The translations under genes were made by a program, and so were the position numbers. A stretch of 64,000 bases of DNA from CAVVKW01 sp963749035 (GTDB lineage: Bacteria > Verrucomicrobiota > Verrucomicrobiia > Chthoniobacterales > JAATET01): positions 248,001 through 312,000 of the forward strand of contig CAVVKW010000004.1 in assembly GCA_963749035.1 (NCBI GenBank), written 5' to 3'. Positions 44,757-53,982 of this stretch are shown piece by piece. How positions within the stretch are numbered: position 1 is the first letter of the stretch; every line of letters starts with the position of its first letter. Under the pieces are notes generated by a model. The model was given only the letters and a program-made list of their open reading frames with translations. It made no database searches and was not told the DNA's origin.

Positions 44757-46748
44757 TTATCGGGGCTGGGGCGGTGCGAGGCCAACGAAGATGATGATTC
44801 CATCGCCCCCCGGATTCGTTGTGGCGTCGATGTCGAAATCCGGCTTCCAGTTGTTGATGGTCCACAGGTTGCCGGCGGCGTCGATCTGAACACTCGTTTG
44901 ACGCATCATCGGTGCGAAACTTGGCGGAGCCCCGGGACCGTAAAGCGGATCTCCGTTCGAGAGGAGGACCTGACTGCCCGCCGACCGCACCGTGTAGCCG
45001 GTATTCGGCGACAGCGGGTCTCCCATTTTTTTATTCCGAGGCCACGTCGCTGGATTGGCACCACAGAGGCGGGAAAGCCGACCGCGCGAGAAGATGCTGC
45101 CCGGTTCGATTGGCCCGAAGTTCCCCAGCCAAACGTGATCGTCTCCGTCGATGGTCAAACCCCAAGGTCCGTCGATCCCGCCACCGCGATAACCACCCAG
45201 CAGTGCTCCGGAAGGACTGAAGACGTAAACGGTGTTATCTCCCTGGGAGGCGACCCAGGCGTTCCCGAGAGAATCGGACTCGACGACTCGCAGGTTCTTC
45301 CCGACGTAGCGCAGAATGAACTGCTCGAGCTCGCCAGTCGCATTCAGGCGAAACCGCGCGACGCTGCTCGGGAACTCACCGGCCAGACCTCCGGAGTTCG
45401 TGACCCACGTGCCCGACCCATCGCGCGAAACCTCGATTCCGAACGGCTTACTGCCGAGATACTGCTGGTAGCTGACTGATCGATCTGGGTTGCCGTCCTT
45501 GAAAACGACCAGACTGTCGTTCTCGAAGCTGGCAATCCACATGTTGTCGACAGCGTCAGCCTTGATCGCCTGGGAGCGCCAGACTCCGCCGAAGTAGCCC
45601 TTGGGTTCCGAAAGGATGGCCCCCGTGCGCGCGTCGAGCACCGAGGTGCTGCCGCTTCCCGCTCCGACGAGCCCGGCTTCGGTGGGTGAGGGTTAATTGG
45701 CCAGCCCGCCCCAGCCGAAATTCGACGTCCAGACCCGCTGCCGCGAATCCAACGTGACGCCCCAGCCCCCACCGAGAATTCCGCCGCCGCGTTTCGGAGA
45801 AACCGGACCGCCATTCTCCCCACCGGCAGGTTTTCCGTCGGGCCGGAGAACCATCAGATACTCCGACGAGTCCGGAGTTCCCTGCACCGAGTTATTTGGA
45901 ATCCACGCGTATCCCCGGGCGTCGAAAGCTACGTTCGCCGGCCCTCCGAACAAGACGCTCGGATCGCCAGTCTGATTGACTTTGACCGTCACGCACCAAC
46001 CGTCGGGTGCCGTCCGCAAAACCGGTGAGAACGCCGACCGTTCCTCGGATAGCTGGAAGATTCGCCGCGCCTTCCGAGCGGGATCTCGCGCCAAGTTGGC
46101 CATTGCCTGCGCGGTATGATTCGGGCTGCTCTCGCCGGTAACCCGCGTCATTCGCCGAAATTTTTCCGAGGCCTTGGAGTTTCTCGCGCAGAGATTGACG
46201 ATGTTTGCCAGCGAACGCGTCAGGCGCAGAGACTCCGTTTCATCCGCGTTGGGCGATTGCTTCAGGACGTCCGAGATTTTGCCAGACGTCGGGTTGGCAA
46301 TATTTTCGCTCATCATCGCGGCGATTCGCAGCGCGAACGGATCACCGGCGATCGCGTTCGTCTTGAAAAACTGCGCCATCGAGTAGGATGCGGCGACCGA
46401 GGTCAGTTCGTTAAGGGTGACGCGGTTCGGAAGGGTCGGACCGAGAACCGTCACGAGCCGAACGTTGTGAGGGAGCTGCGTCGTAACGTAAAAGATCCCG
46501 TTTGCCGAACGCCGATCGGTCTGGATCCAAAATTGTCCAGACCGCTGAGTGACGGCGGCTCCATGAGCAACCGGGCGTCCCTCGGTCGTTTCGTAAAGAA
46601 CGACAACCCGGTTTGCCACCGCATCCCGGTTCGCTTTTCCCTTTAGGTCAATTCGTCCTCGGATCACCGCCGCATCGACGGTTCCAATCAAGAAAAGCAC
46701 GAGGAGCGGAAGCGTTCCGCGGAGTAAGTTTGGGAATTGATAGAGCAT
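44757..46748 (-). pseudogene. Secreted NHL/SMP-30-like beta-propeller protein, interrupted by one in-frame TAA
   Basis: One reading frame of 664 codons carries a single TAA at 45693-45695. Upstream part (351 residues): signal peptide LLVLFLIGTVDA, a beta domain and the start of a propeller (GWGVTLDSRQRVWTSNFG). The part after the stop continues the same propeller (DAVDNMWIASFEND, SLGNAWVASQGD, DGDDHVWLGNFG, AAGNLWTIN), so one blade set is cut in two. There is no frameshift. Candidates for the second half start are GTG 45641. Function unknown; such propellers are often lactonases or binding scaffolds. Natural nonsense mutation, readthrough or sequencing error remain open. Confidence 0.82.
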
Positions 46749-47038
46749 TAGGAACTTCGGGTTGCCGGGTCGGCATGGGCTGGCGACCTGCGGGGGTTGA
46801 GCTTTGAGGCGCGCGGGGAATAATCAACGGAATTCGTTTTATCCGTCAACGGCCCCGCGAAAGCCTCGGACAAACCGACCAAGGCGTCTCATTGCCCAAT
46901 AGCTCGAACAACGGTGCTAATCCTACAGAATGTTTACACTTCGCGGTAGTGAACGTCCTTGCTGGCAGTATTTGCTTGGGGGTGCTCGACCGGTTCCCCG
47001 ATTGACCGCCTTTCGTTCGAAAGCGTAGATTTTGTGCG

Positions 47039-48670
47039 ATGCTTCCCATGGTTCTTCGTCGCAGATTCCTGATAGCGGGGATGAGTATGCTGCTCGTGAG
47101 CTTCAGCGGAGCCAGTGCCGGCGAGCCAAGCGTCCAGTTCACGGACGTGACCGAAGCGGCGAACCTCCGATACCTACCTCCATACCACGTCGAGGAGTCG
47201 GCGACTCCATTTGGCACGATGCGCGGCGGGTTTTGGGCTGACATCGAAGGTGATGGCGATCTCGACGTTTACGTGATGAACCACGGATTTGACCGTCTCC
47301 ACGTTAACAATGGAGACGGCACCTTTTCTGAACGAGGCGAGACCGTTTTTGTCAACGACGCGATCACCGGTTACATGATCAAGCGCGACAGTCACAACGG
47401 GTCTTGGGGGGACTTCGATAACAACGGAACGGCCGATTTTTACGTCATTAACTGCGGTGAGGACGCGCGCACCTTCCCTGGCGAGACCGAGAAACGTCGT
47501 CCGACTCGTCCGGTGAGTTCGCCTAACAAGTTCTACCTGAACGATGGTTCCGTTTTGACGGAAAGTGCGACCAAATACGGGGTTAGCTACGACGAAGCGG
47601 CGGGGAGCGGTGGGTTGTGGTGCGACGTGAATCACGACGGGAAACTGGATCTTCTCCTCTGCTTGACCGATCGCCGAGACGGTCTCTGCCCTTCGACCAT
47701 CTTTGTTCAGAATGAAGACGGCACCTTCACCGCGTCGCACGATCGACTTGGCATCGCGACGGCGAAACGCTGGTGGCACGCCTGCCAGAGCGACCTCACG
47801 GGTGATGGGACGATGGAGATCATCATCAACGGCGGGAGTCCGATCTACAGCACGCGATCCATCCCGCTCACGAGCCTTCCCTCCACTGGCGCCGCCAACG
47901 ACGCACTGGGCGCAGATCTCGATAATGACGGGAGACTCGAGCTGGTGCAGGCGAAACCCAAAGTCATTCAGATTCGACGCTACGATGGCAGCGATTTTAC
48001 CAATGAGAAGATTGCCATGCCGGATCTGGGCGAAGCACCCTGGGGAATCATGAACCTCATTGCCGGGGACTTTGACAACGACATGGATACCGATCTTTAC
48101 GTTGTGACCGGCCGCAAGAATGACCCCAAGGACAAGGCTTTCCTAAGCTACGGTGAGACGACGAATCCACGTAACGTCCTTCTTTTGAACGATGGCGAGG
48201 GGAAATTCTCGGACGCCGGACCGGTAGGATTGGATGGTCCCCAAAAGGGAGCGGGCGGCAACGCCAATCCAGTCGATTTCGATAACGACGGATTTCTGGA
48301 CATCTACGTGCAAAATTTTCAGTGGCCCGCCGCGGAGAACGCCGAAGACGAGGTCGGCCCCAGCTTCGTCTACCGCAATCAGCCGAACGGGAATCATTGG
48401 ATCGAGATCGATTTGGTCGGGCGCTCTCTCACGCGCGACGCCTTGGGGGCAAAAGTTTTCGTGACCTGCGGGGAGACCACCCAGTTGCGTGAGCAAAACG
48501 GAGGTCAGCACAATCGTGGCCAGAATCCCCAGCGCCTCCACTTCGGCCTCGGACCCCACGAATTTGTTTCCAAGATTGAAGTCGTGTGGCCGAGCGGGGA
48601 AAGGCAACGCCTTCAAAACGTTGCCGCAGATCAAATCCTCACCATCACCGAAAACGTCCCGACCACGTGA
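47039..48670 (+). CDS. CRTAC1-family FG-GAP/ASPIC-UnbV repeat protein, secreted
   Basis: 543 residues. Signal peptide (AGMSMLLVSFSGASAG), then repeated Ca-binding FG-GAP/VCBS motifs (DIEGDGDLDVYVMN, DFDNNGTADFYVI, DVNHDGKLDLLLC, DFDNDMDTDLYVV, DFDNDGFLDIYVQ), typical of a seven-bladed propeller. The ASPIC/UnbV domain closes the protein: HWIEIDLVG, ALGAKVFV and KIEVVWPSGERQ. These extracellular proteins are common in Planctomycetes and Verrucomicrobia; the role is adhesion or polymer binding, not enzymatic as far as known. A second ATG in the first codons (ATG 47048) is possible. Confidence 0.88.
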   Translation: MLPMVLRRRFLIAGMSMLLVSFSGASAGEPSVQFTDVTEAANLRYLPPYHVEESATPFGTMRGGFWADIEGDGDLDVYVMNHGFDRLHVNNGDGTFSERGETVFVNDAITGYMIKRDSHNGSWGDFDNNGTADFYVINCGEDARTFPGETEKRRPTRPVSSPNKFYLNDGSVLTESATKYGVSYDEAAGSGGLWCDVNHDGKLDLLLCLTDRRDGLCPSTIFVQNEDGTFTASHDRLGIATAKRWWHACQSDLTGDGTMEIIINGGSPIYSTRSIPLTSLPSTGAANDALGADLDNDGRLELVQAKPKVIQIRRYDGSDFTNEKIAMPDLGEAPWGIMNLIAGDFDNDMDTDLYVVTGRKNDPKDKAFLSYGETTNPRNVLLLNDGEGKFSDAGPVGLDGPQKGAGGNANPVDFDNDGFLDIYVQNFQWPAAENAEDEVGPSFVYRNQPNGNHWIEIDLVGRSLTRDALGAKVFVTCGETTQLREQNGGQHNRGQNPQRLHFGLGPHEFVSKIEVVWPSGERQRLQNVAADQILTITENVPTT

Positions 48671-48928
48671 GGCGACTTCATGGCGACGCTTCGAGTGTTC
48701 CGCGTTACCTGCGGACGGTGTGGGAGGGGGATCGACGGCGATGCTCCGCGGCTCCAATCGTTATTGGCAACCGCTTGGACAGGAGGCTTTCGGCACGCGT
48801 AAAGGCCGCGTCGAGTTTGATCACCTTGGCCTTGATCCCGCGCCAGCCCCTGAACCCGATTTTGCAATTTCGTTTTTAACCTCGGGCTTGGATACTGATC
48901 CGCAAAGGGTCCCGTCACACCCCCACGA

Positions 48929-49288
48929 ATGGAATTAGATAGCGAAAGATGCCGAGTTTGCGCTCTACCCCTCCCGAAGAACTCGGACGACGGGATCTGT
49001 AGCCGGCGGTGTTCCGCTCTGCGCCGACGAGCGGAAGTCATGAATGGCCCGGAGCGAGATCGTTGGAAATGCGCGATCATCGAGCGTCTGGGCCGATTGC
49101 GGAAGGGAACGACGATGTGTCCCGGCGCGCTGTCGCAGGATCTCATGCCGGAAGAACCGCATCCACTCGCGTTGCTCAGGCCAATCATCTTCGAGCTGCA
49201 GCAGGAAAAGAGGGTAACGCTCAGTCAATCCGGACAGGCCACCATCTGGCGGAAGATTCGAGGACCGTTCCGCATTAGGCTTCGGTGA
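48929..49288 (+). CDS. DUF3253 protein with N-terminal zinc-ribbon-like motif
   Basis: 119 residues. The N-terminal part CRVCALPLP...CSRRCS looks like a four-Cys zinc knuckle; the rest follows the DUF3253 pattern (IIERLGRLRKGTTMCPGALSQ, LRPIIFELQQEKRVTLSQSG, RGPFRIRLR), a small winged-helix-like fold. Function unknown. The ~260 bp upstream after the CRTAC1 gene hold nothing I recognise. Confidence 0.72.
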   Translation: MELDSERCRVCALPLPKNSDDGICSRRCSALRRRAEVMNGPERDRWKCAIIERLGRLRKGTTMCPGALSQDLMPEEPHPLALLRPIIFELQQEKRVTLSQSGQATIWRKIRGPFRIRLR

Positions 49289-49403
49289 ACTGAGGCTGCC
49301 CGGGGTCGACGTCGAAGGGGGCGATCACCTTCACCTTCGAGCGATGATCAAGAGTTGCCGACGCGGGCCTGACGGCTCCTCGGATCGCACGGAACGAAGA
49401 CTG

Positions 49404-49538
49404 CTATCGGGCCTTGTGAAACCGATAACCGGGTGCCCTTGACACTCTGTTCACAGTAATCTTGCGTCCTTTAGCACTCGAGAACTCGCGATCCAGATCG
49501 AACTGTCGAGCCTTGGTGCTGTCGAGCTGGGGCACGCC
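49404..49538 (-). pseudogene. 3' end of the C45-type amidohydrolase gene, separated by the insertion sequence
   Basis: On the minus strand, directly left of the insertion sequence, a frame reads VPQLDSTKARQFDLDREF then a short basic tail and stop. The pattern FDLxxE is what I would expect at the end of a C45/linear-amide C-N hydrolase such as the one cut off at 50923. The element thus appears to have inserted inside that gene, leaving this tail. Confidence 0.5.
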
Positions 49539-49539
49539 T

Positions 49540-49563
49540 GTTGCCTCAAAAGTTATGACACCG
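49540..49563 (+). repeat. Left outer end of the insertion sequence
   Basis: 24 bp, GTTGCCTCAAAAGT followed by TATGACACCG; 20 of 24 positions equal the inner copy at 49597-49620. Confidence 0.8.
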
Positions 49564-49633
49564 AGGGAGAGTAAGAGGCGGAGAAGAAAAGGGGACGTTG
49601 ACTCAAAAAGAATGACACCGGCAAAGCGAAGGC

Positions 49634-50860
49634 ATGCCGATGAGTCGAAGAATGAGAGAAGAGGAGTTGCCGCGGATGCGGCAACGCTACGTGGCGCGCA
49701 ACCGGGAGGGGCGCACGCGCATGATTGACGAGGTGTGCGAGCAGTGGGGATACAGCCGCAAGCACGCAATCAAGTTGCTGGGAGCCAAGGCAGGATGGGG
49801 AGGAGATCCCGGGCGAACCAAGGGCCGCCCGGTTGACTATGGAGAGGAAGTCGCGGATGTCCTCTGGAAGATCTGGAAGGCGTCCGAGCAACCGTGCGGC
49901 AAGCGACTGGCGGCCATGCGCAAGCTCTGGTTGCCGTATTACGAGGCGAGATCGGGAAAGCTGAGCCGGAAGTTGAAGGAAAAGGTCCTGGCCATCAGCG
50001 CTGCCCAGATCGACCGTCTTCTAGCCGTGCGGAAGGTTCGAGCCGGGGCACGAGGTCGGAGCGGGACCAAGCCCGGAGGATTGCTCAAGAACGCGATCCC
50101 CATCCGCACGGATAACTGGGACATTGATCGTCCCGGATACCTGGAAGCCGACACGGTGGCCCACTGCGGCGGTTCACTCGAAGGAGACTTCGTGTGGAGC
50201 GTGACCTACACCGACATCCACAGTGGATGGACGGCCAACCGAGCCGTCTGGAACAAGGGAGCCACCGGGATCGTGGCCGCCACCCGGGAAGTCGAAGCAG
50301 CCCTCCCCTTCGAGGTGCTCGGCTTCGACTGTGACAACGGCAGCGAGTTCTTGAACTGGCATCTGGTTCGTTACTTCCAAGAACGAAGCCGACCCGTGGG
50401 CTTCACCCGGTCCCGGCCCTACCACAAGGATGACAACGGACACGTGGAGGAGAAGAACTGGACCCGGGTGCGTCAGCTCTTCGGCTACGATCGCTTCGGG
50501 GAACCCGAACTTTTGGACGGCATGAACTCGATCTACCGGGAGATCTGGGAGCCGCTGCACAACTTCTTTCAACCCTCGATGAAACTCGTCTCCAAAGAAC
50601 GTCACGGAGCCAAGATCAAGCGCCGTCACGACCAACCCCGCACGCCCTGCGACCGATTACTCGAAAGCGAGCACGTCGACGCCAAAACCAAGGCCCAACT
50701 TCGCCAAGCGCGGGCCGCGTTCGATCCCTTCGCTCTCCACGAAGAACTTGAGCGCCGCCTCGGGCGCGTGCTGCATCTGGCGCTGCGTTCCAGTCGCCCT
50801 ACGGGCTCCTTGCACTCCGCGACAGATGCAGCACACTCACACCCAACCACGGTGTCATGA
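49634..50860 (+). CDS. rve-domain DDE transposase
   Basis: 408 residues. An N-terminal helix-turn-helix region (EGRTRMIDEVCEQWGYSRKH) is followed by an RNase-H-like core with D173 (EADTVAH), D234 (FDCDNGSEFLNW) and E272 (NGHVEEKNW), the DD(35)E catalytic set. It cuts and joins the element ends. The gene begins 14 bp inside the left inner repeat and its last codons overlap the right inner repeat. No frameshift is seen, so it may be active. Confidence 0.88.
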   Translation: MPMSRRMREEELPRMRQRYVARNREGRTRMIDEVCEQWGYSRKHAIKLLGAKAGWGGDPGRTKGRPVDYGEEVADVLWKIWKASEQPCGKRLAAMRKLWLPYYEARSGKLSRKLKEKVLAISAAQIDRLLAVRKVRAGARGRSGTKPGGLLKNAIPIRTDNWDIDRPGYLEADTVAHCGGSLEGDFVWSVTYTDIHSGWTANRAVWNKGATGIVAATREVEAALPFEVLGFDCDNGSEFLNWHLVRYFQERSRPVGFTRSRPYHKDDNGHVEEKNWTRVRQLFGYDRFGEPELLDGMNSIYREIWEPLHNFFQPSMKLVSKERHGAKIKRRHDQPRTPCDRLLESEHVDAKTKAQLRQARAAFDPFALHEELERRLGRVLHLALRSSRPTGSLHSATDAAHSHPTTVS

Positions 50861-50922
50861 CTTTTGAGTCAACGACCCCCTCCTTCCCGGCCCTCCCGGG
50901 TGTCATTTACTTTTGAGGCAAC

Positions 50923-51666
50923 AAGTACGTAAACAAGCTTCATTTTCTTCAGATCGATGAAGGTCGAATACAGGGTTCCGACCAACCGTCCCCCGGCGCT
51001 TTCAATCGGAATTCGCGCGGCGCCCCCAAGCGTATTGCCGACCGCAAGCAAGCTCGTCGTTTTGCCGCTGCGGAGAAGATGATCGATTCTCGAATCGATT
51101 GATCGATAACGCGGGCATCCGGACGCCTGTTTTCGCGTTTCCCCGAGATGGAAATTCGTCATGATCAGCTTGCCGTTCGATATCCAGGTCAGGGATCGAT
51201 TCGATTCCAACCATTCCACGACGACCGCATTTCCCGTCCGGTCACCGAACATCACGTGTGAGTCCTTCAAGGCAACCCTCTCAGTCTCAAGAAAGTCCAA
51301 GGCTTCTTGAACGGTTTTGCAGTTTGCGAGAATCCTGTCCCCGAGATTTCCGCGAGGAGGTCCGTAGCCATCTGGAATGGTCGATTCGGGAGTGACTGCG
51401 CCATCGAAGAACAAACCATGCTCGTTGACTCCGCCCTGGGCAAAATCATCCCACCCGTACCACAGTCGTCCGTATTGGTCAGTTTTCGACGGTTCAATTT
51501 TGATGATTACGTTCTGATCAATCCAGTAATCTTCGTGATTCGCGACGTATGGGGTGGCGGAATCTGCATCGAAATAATACGCGACGGAGCACGCAACGGA
51601 CTGAAATTGCACCGCAAGGAAAGCCATCGTCGCTAAGGAATAGGTAAAGGAGGCTGTGTTAATCAT
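50923..51666 (-). pseudogene. C45/choloylglycine-hydrolase-like secreted amidohydrolase, 3' end lost to the insertion sequence
   Basis: The first ~248 residues are readable: signal peptide (YSLATMAFLAVQFQSVA) followed by the presumed catalytic Cys in ACSVAYYF, then NHEDYWIDQ, GGVNEHGLFFDG, TVQEALDFLETE, NAVVVEWLESN and MTNFHLGE. These are the blocks of N-terminal-nucleophile linear-amide hydrolases (acyl-coenzyme A:6-APA transferase/carcinine hydrolase type). After LKKMKLVYVL the gene runs into the right end of the insertion sequence and reads 17 nonsense residues to a stop. The likely C-terminal tail lies on the other side of the element. Confidence 0.72.
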
Positions 51667-51840
51667 AGTGAGACGAGATTCGGACGCCAGCCCGCTATCG
51701 AGAGGCCACGTCGCAACACCGTTTGGAGTTCATTCAGCTTCCTTTGGAGGGGGAGCGGTCTGATCTCGCGTGCCGCCCATAACGTCTGACTGTGCACGGG
51801 GTTTCATTAAAAGGGCGGTGCCTTTCTGCCACTCGCGTCT
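51667..51840. other. Short intergenic stretch
   Basis: Between the hydrolase start and the regulator remnant; I see no gene. Confidence 0.4.
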
Positions 51841-52105
51841 TCAGTTTCGCAGAGTGCCAAGGATGGGCCGGAACGCCAGACCTTTCGGTGGCGGTTGATA
51901 CGCGGGCCGCTTGCTGCAATCTGAGACTATGACGCGGACAACAGTCCCGGAGCTGACGAGGCGATCCAACCGGTCGCTGAGAATGTTTGTTGGAATTCCT
52001 TCCAGTGAGGCGCTGAAGTCTCTGAATTTCAGACGGCCCAAGTAGAGATCACGAACCACAAGAAGCGTTCTTCGCCGTTATCGAGAGGATCGAGCACGGG
52101 AACAA
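51841..52105 (-). pseudogene. HxlR-family regulator remnant
   Basis: A readable 72-codon piece (RDLYLGRLKFRDFSAS, GIPTNILSDRLDRLVSSG, PPPKGLAFRPILGTLRN) is the winged helix of HxlR-type regulators. The expected beginning (CSI... of the N-terminal Cys motif) is present in a different frame just upstream, where the frame needed for TLLVVRDL is closed by a stop. I infer a frameshift near 52055-52070. The C-terminal end is short by about 15 residues. Confidence 0.65.
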
Positions 52106-52141
52106 TTGATTTTTGCGCGTTGATCCCTATCTCCTATCAAC

Positions 52142-53212
52142 GTGGAAATGGATTTTGTCTTCAATCGTCCCGAGCCTTTGGATTTTGAGGCGGAAGTCGT
52201 TCCGTTCGCGAAGAGAACTTTACCGCAGGCCGCCATTGATGATCTTAGGGCGGGGCGCCATGTGCTAATCCAAGACTTTTACAGCAGTGGTCTCGTTCTG
52301 CTTAGTGAGATTCGGAGGAGTGTGAATCATCACTATGCTGATAGATCCTATCGGGGGCAGCGCGAAAATCGGGCTGCATTCCGAGACCTTTCAAGCCGGA
52401 TTCTGCTTCACGTGAAGGGGAATCGGTTGCAGGTCAGGAAAGCGCCGGAGATCGGCTGGCTAAGTGACCTGTATCCCGACGTTAGTGATTTCCTGCTTTC
52501 CTTTCCTCAGGTCCAGGGTCTGAACAGTTCCTGGCAATGGTATCAAAAGGGAATTTCGATTCCTACCCTGAAGGAGAAGTTGTTCCCGTATTACGGGACA
52601 TACTTTCCGACTCGTTTCGAGCATCTGCAACTGTTCGAAGACTGGCTTAGCGACTACACGGGCAGCAAGGAAACCGCGATCGACGTCGGGGTTGGCTGCG
52701 GGGTCATTACCTATCAGCTCCTCGAGGATGGCTTCGAGAAAGTGTTCGCCACCGACATCAATCCGAACGCGATTTACGGAATGCAGCAATCGCTGAAAGG
52801 GAAAGACCTCGCCGCAAGAGTCGAGCTGGCACGTGGGGATCTATTTGCCACCTCCGACCGTCGGGCGGATTTGATCGTTTTCAACCCTCCCTGGCTTCCG
52901 TTGGAGGAGGGGAAGACCGGCATCGAGCAAGCAATGTATCACGCTGCCGACTTGCTCCCGCGGTTTTTCGCGGAAGCGCCGAAGCATTTGAAACCGGGGG
53001 GCCGTCTCGTGCTCATGTTTTCAAACCTCGCTCAGATCACTGGCCAAGCGAAAGCCAATCCCATTGATGTGGAGATCAAGCACGGCGGGCGCTTTGTTAA
53101 GGATTCATTCGTGAACTCGAAAGTCGGGTCGGCTTCGAACAAAACCCGCAGAAATCAGAGCTGGCGTGGGGACGAGCTCGTGGAGTTATGGGTCTTAAAG
53201 CCAGCGCTATAA
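52142..53212 (+). CDS. Class I SAM-dependent methyltransferase (PrmC/HemK-like NPPW type)
   Basis: 356 residues. Motif I DVGVGCGVITYQLL, the acidic end of strand 2 (ATDINPNAI), ARGDLFA and the catalytic loop FNPPWLPL are present; NPPY/NPPW methyltransferases modify amide or amino nitrogen (glutamine in release factors, bases, ribosomal proteins). The N-terminal ~170 residues are unusual for PrmC and may bind substrate. The HxlR remnant lies divergently upstream. The substrate is unknown. Confidence 0.78.
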   Translation: MEMDFVFNRPEPLDFEAEVVPFAKRTLPQAAIDDLRAGRHVLIQDFYSSGLVLLSEIRRSVNHHYADRSYRGQRENRAAFRDLSSRILLHVKGNRLQVRKAPEIGWLSDLYPDVSDFLLSFPQVQGLNSSWQWYQKGISIPTLKEKLFPYYGTYFPTRFEHLQLFEDWLSDYTGSKETAIDVGVGCGVITYQLLEDGFEKVFATDINPNAIYGMQQSLKGKDLAARVELARGDLFATSDRRADLIVFNPPWLPLEEGKTGIEQAMYHAADLLPRFFAEAPKHLKPGGRLVLMFSNLAQITGQAKANPIDVEIKHGGRFVKDSFVNSKVGSASNKTRRNQSWRGDELVELWVLKPAL

Positions 53213-53322
53213 AGGCCTCGGAGTGTCGAAAAGGATGATGGTGCGTCCGCCGTGGGAATGAAGAACGGTCAACTGACCCTATGTTCATATTCTAACCGAC
53301 GAACGGCTGGGGCGGGGATATA

Positions 53323-53724
53323 CTATCGCCAGTATCCTGAGCGGTAGTAGCCGCGTCCGCCGCGGGCGTAATAGCCGCCGCCATACCAGCTTAGGCCCGG
53401 GCGCGGTCGATCGACGTAGCAGCCTCGGCGCCAGCCCCAGTTCGAGCCGGCCCACGCGTAGTGACCGCCAATCCAGACGGGGTCGCGGAAGCCAGCGGGG
53501 ACGACGGTGACGCGGCGCTCGTAGATCGGGCGTGGCGGCGCGGTGGTGACGACGACGGTGCGCGGCTGGTAATTGTAGTAGTAGGCGTCGGCTTTTGCGG
53601 CGTAGATCGAGTTGAAGATCGCGCGGCCGATGGGGTCAGGGGGAACGAATTGGCCGTAGCGATTGACGCAACCCGGGAGCAGCGTGATCGCCGCGAGGGC
53701 GGACAGGCGAAGGAAAGTTTTCAT
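53323..53724 (-). CDS. Small lipoprotein with Tyr/Trp/Gly-rich repeats
   Basis: 133 residues. The lipobox LLPGC (Cys19) marks a lipoprotein. The middle IYERRVTVVPAGFRDPVWI and the C-terminal WGWRRGCYVDRP, WYGGGYYARGG resemble the YXWXGXW-repeat surface proteins. Likely anchored to the outer membrane; function unknown. Confidence 0.75.
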   Translation of the reverse strand: MKTFLRLSALAAITLLPGCVNRYGQFVPPDPIGRAIFNSIYAAKADAYYYNYQPRTVVVTTAPPRPIYERRVTVVPAGFRDPVWIGGHYAWAGSNWGWRRGCYVDRPRPGLSWYGGGYYARGGRGYYRSGYWR

Positions 53725-53982
53725 CGTGGAGTACAGTCACCGATTAACGGCCGACGCGCCGGGTTTATTCGATCGCCAGTAACGATGCGGGCCGAAGTTG
53801 GCTTCGTGGAATTCCGACGTCACCCGGTCGGGCGGGTCAATCTCGTCGAGGAAAGGGGAGGCAGTGCAAAAAAATCTACCGCCCGCCGATTAACTCGGAT
53901 CGATCTAAGGTTAGACAATTGCTTTTCCACTCCGACCCCCATTTCACCCTTTTTGCGCATTCTACTGACGTTCTGATAGGAA
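53725..53982. other. Intergenic stretch
   Basis: About 260 bp, AT-richer near 53900-53980; no gene or hairpin identified. Confidence 0.4.

Larger units (their letters stand above)
49540..50922 (+). mobile_element. Insertion sequence with rve-type DDE transposase and nested end repeats
   Basis: About 1.38 kb. Outer inverted ends GTTGCCTCAAAAGTTATG... (49540-49563) and its inverted copy (50898-50922) are each accompanied by an inner copy (49597-49620 and 50850-50873) differing mainly by GTTGACTC. Each end therefore carries the motif twice, 57 or ~48 bp apart. One transposase gene fills the interior. No target duplication was found. The element cuts a C45-type hydrolase gene. IS family is not certain; the DDE/rve type resembles IS481-like or unclassified (ISNCY) elements. 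Confidence 0.85.
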
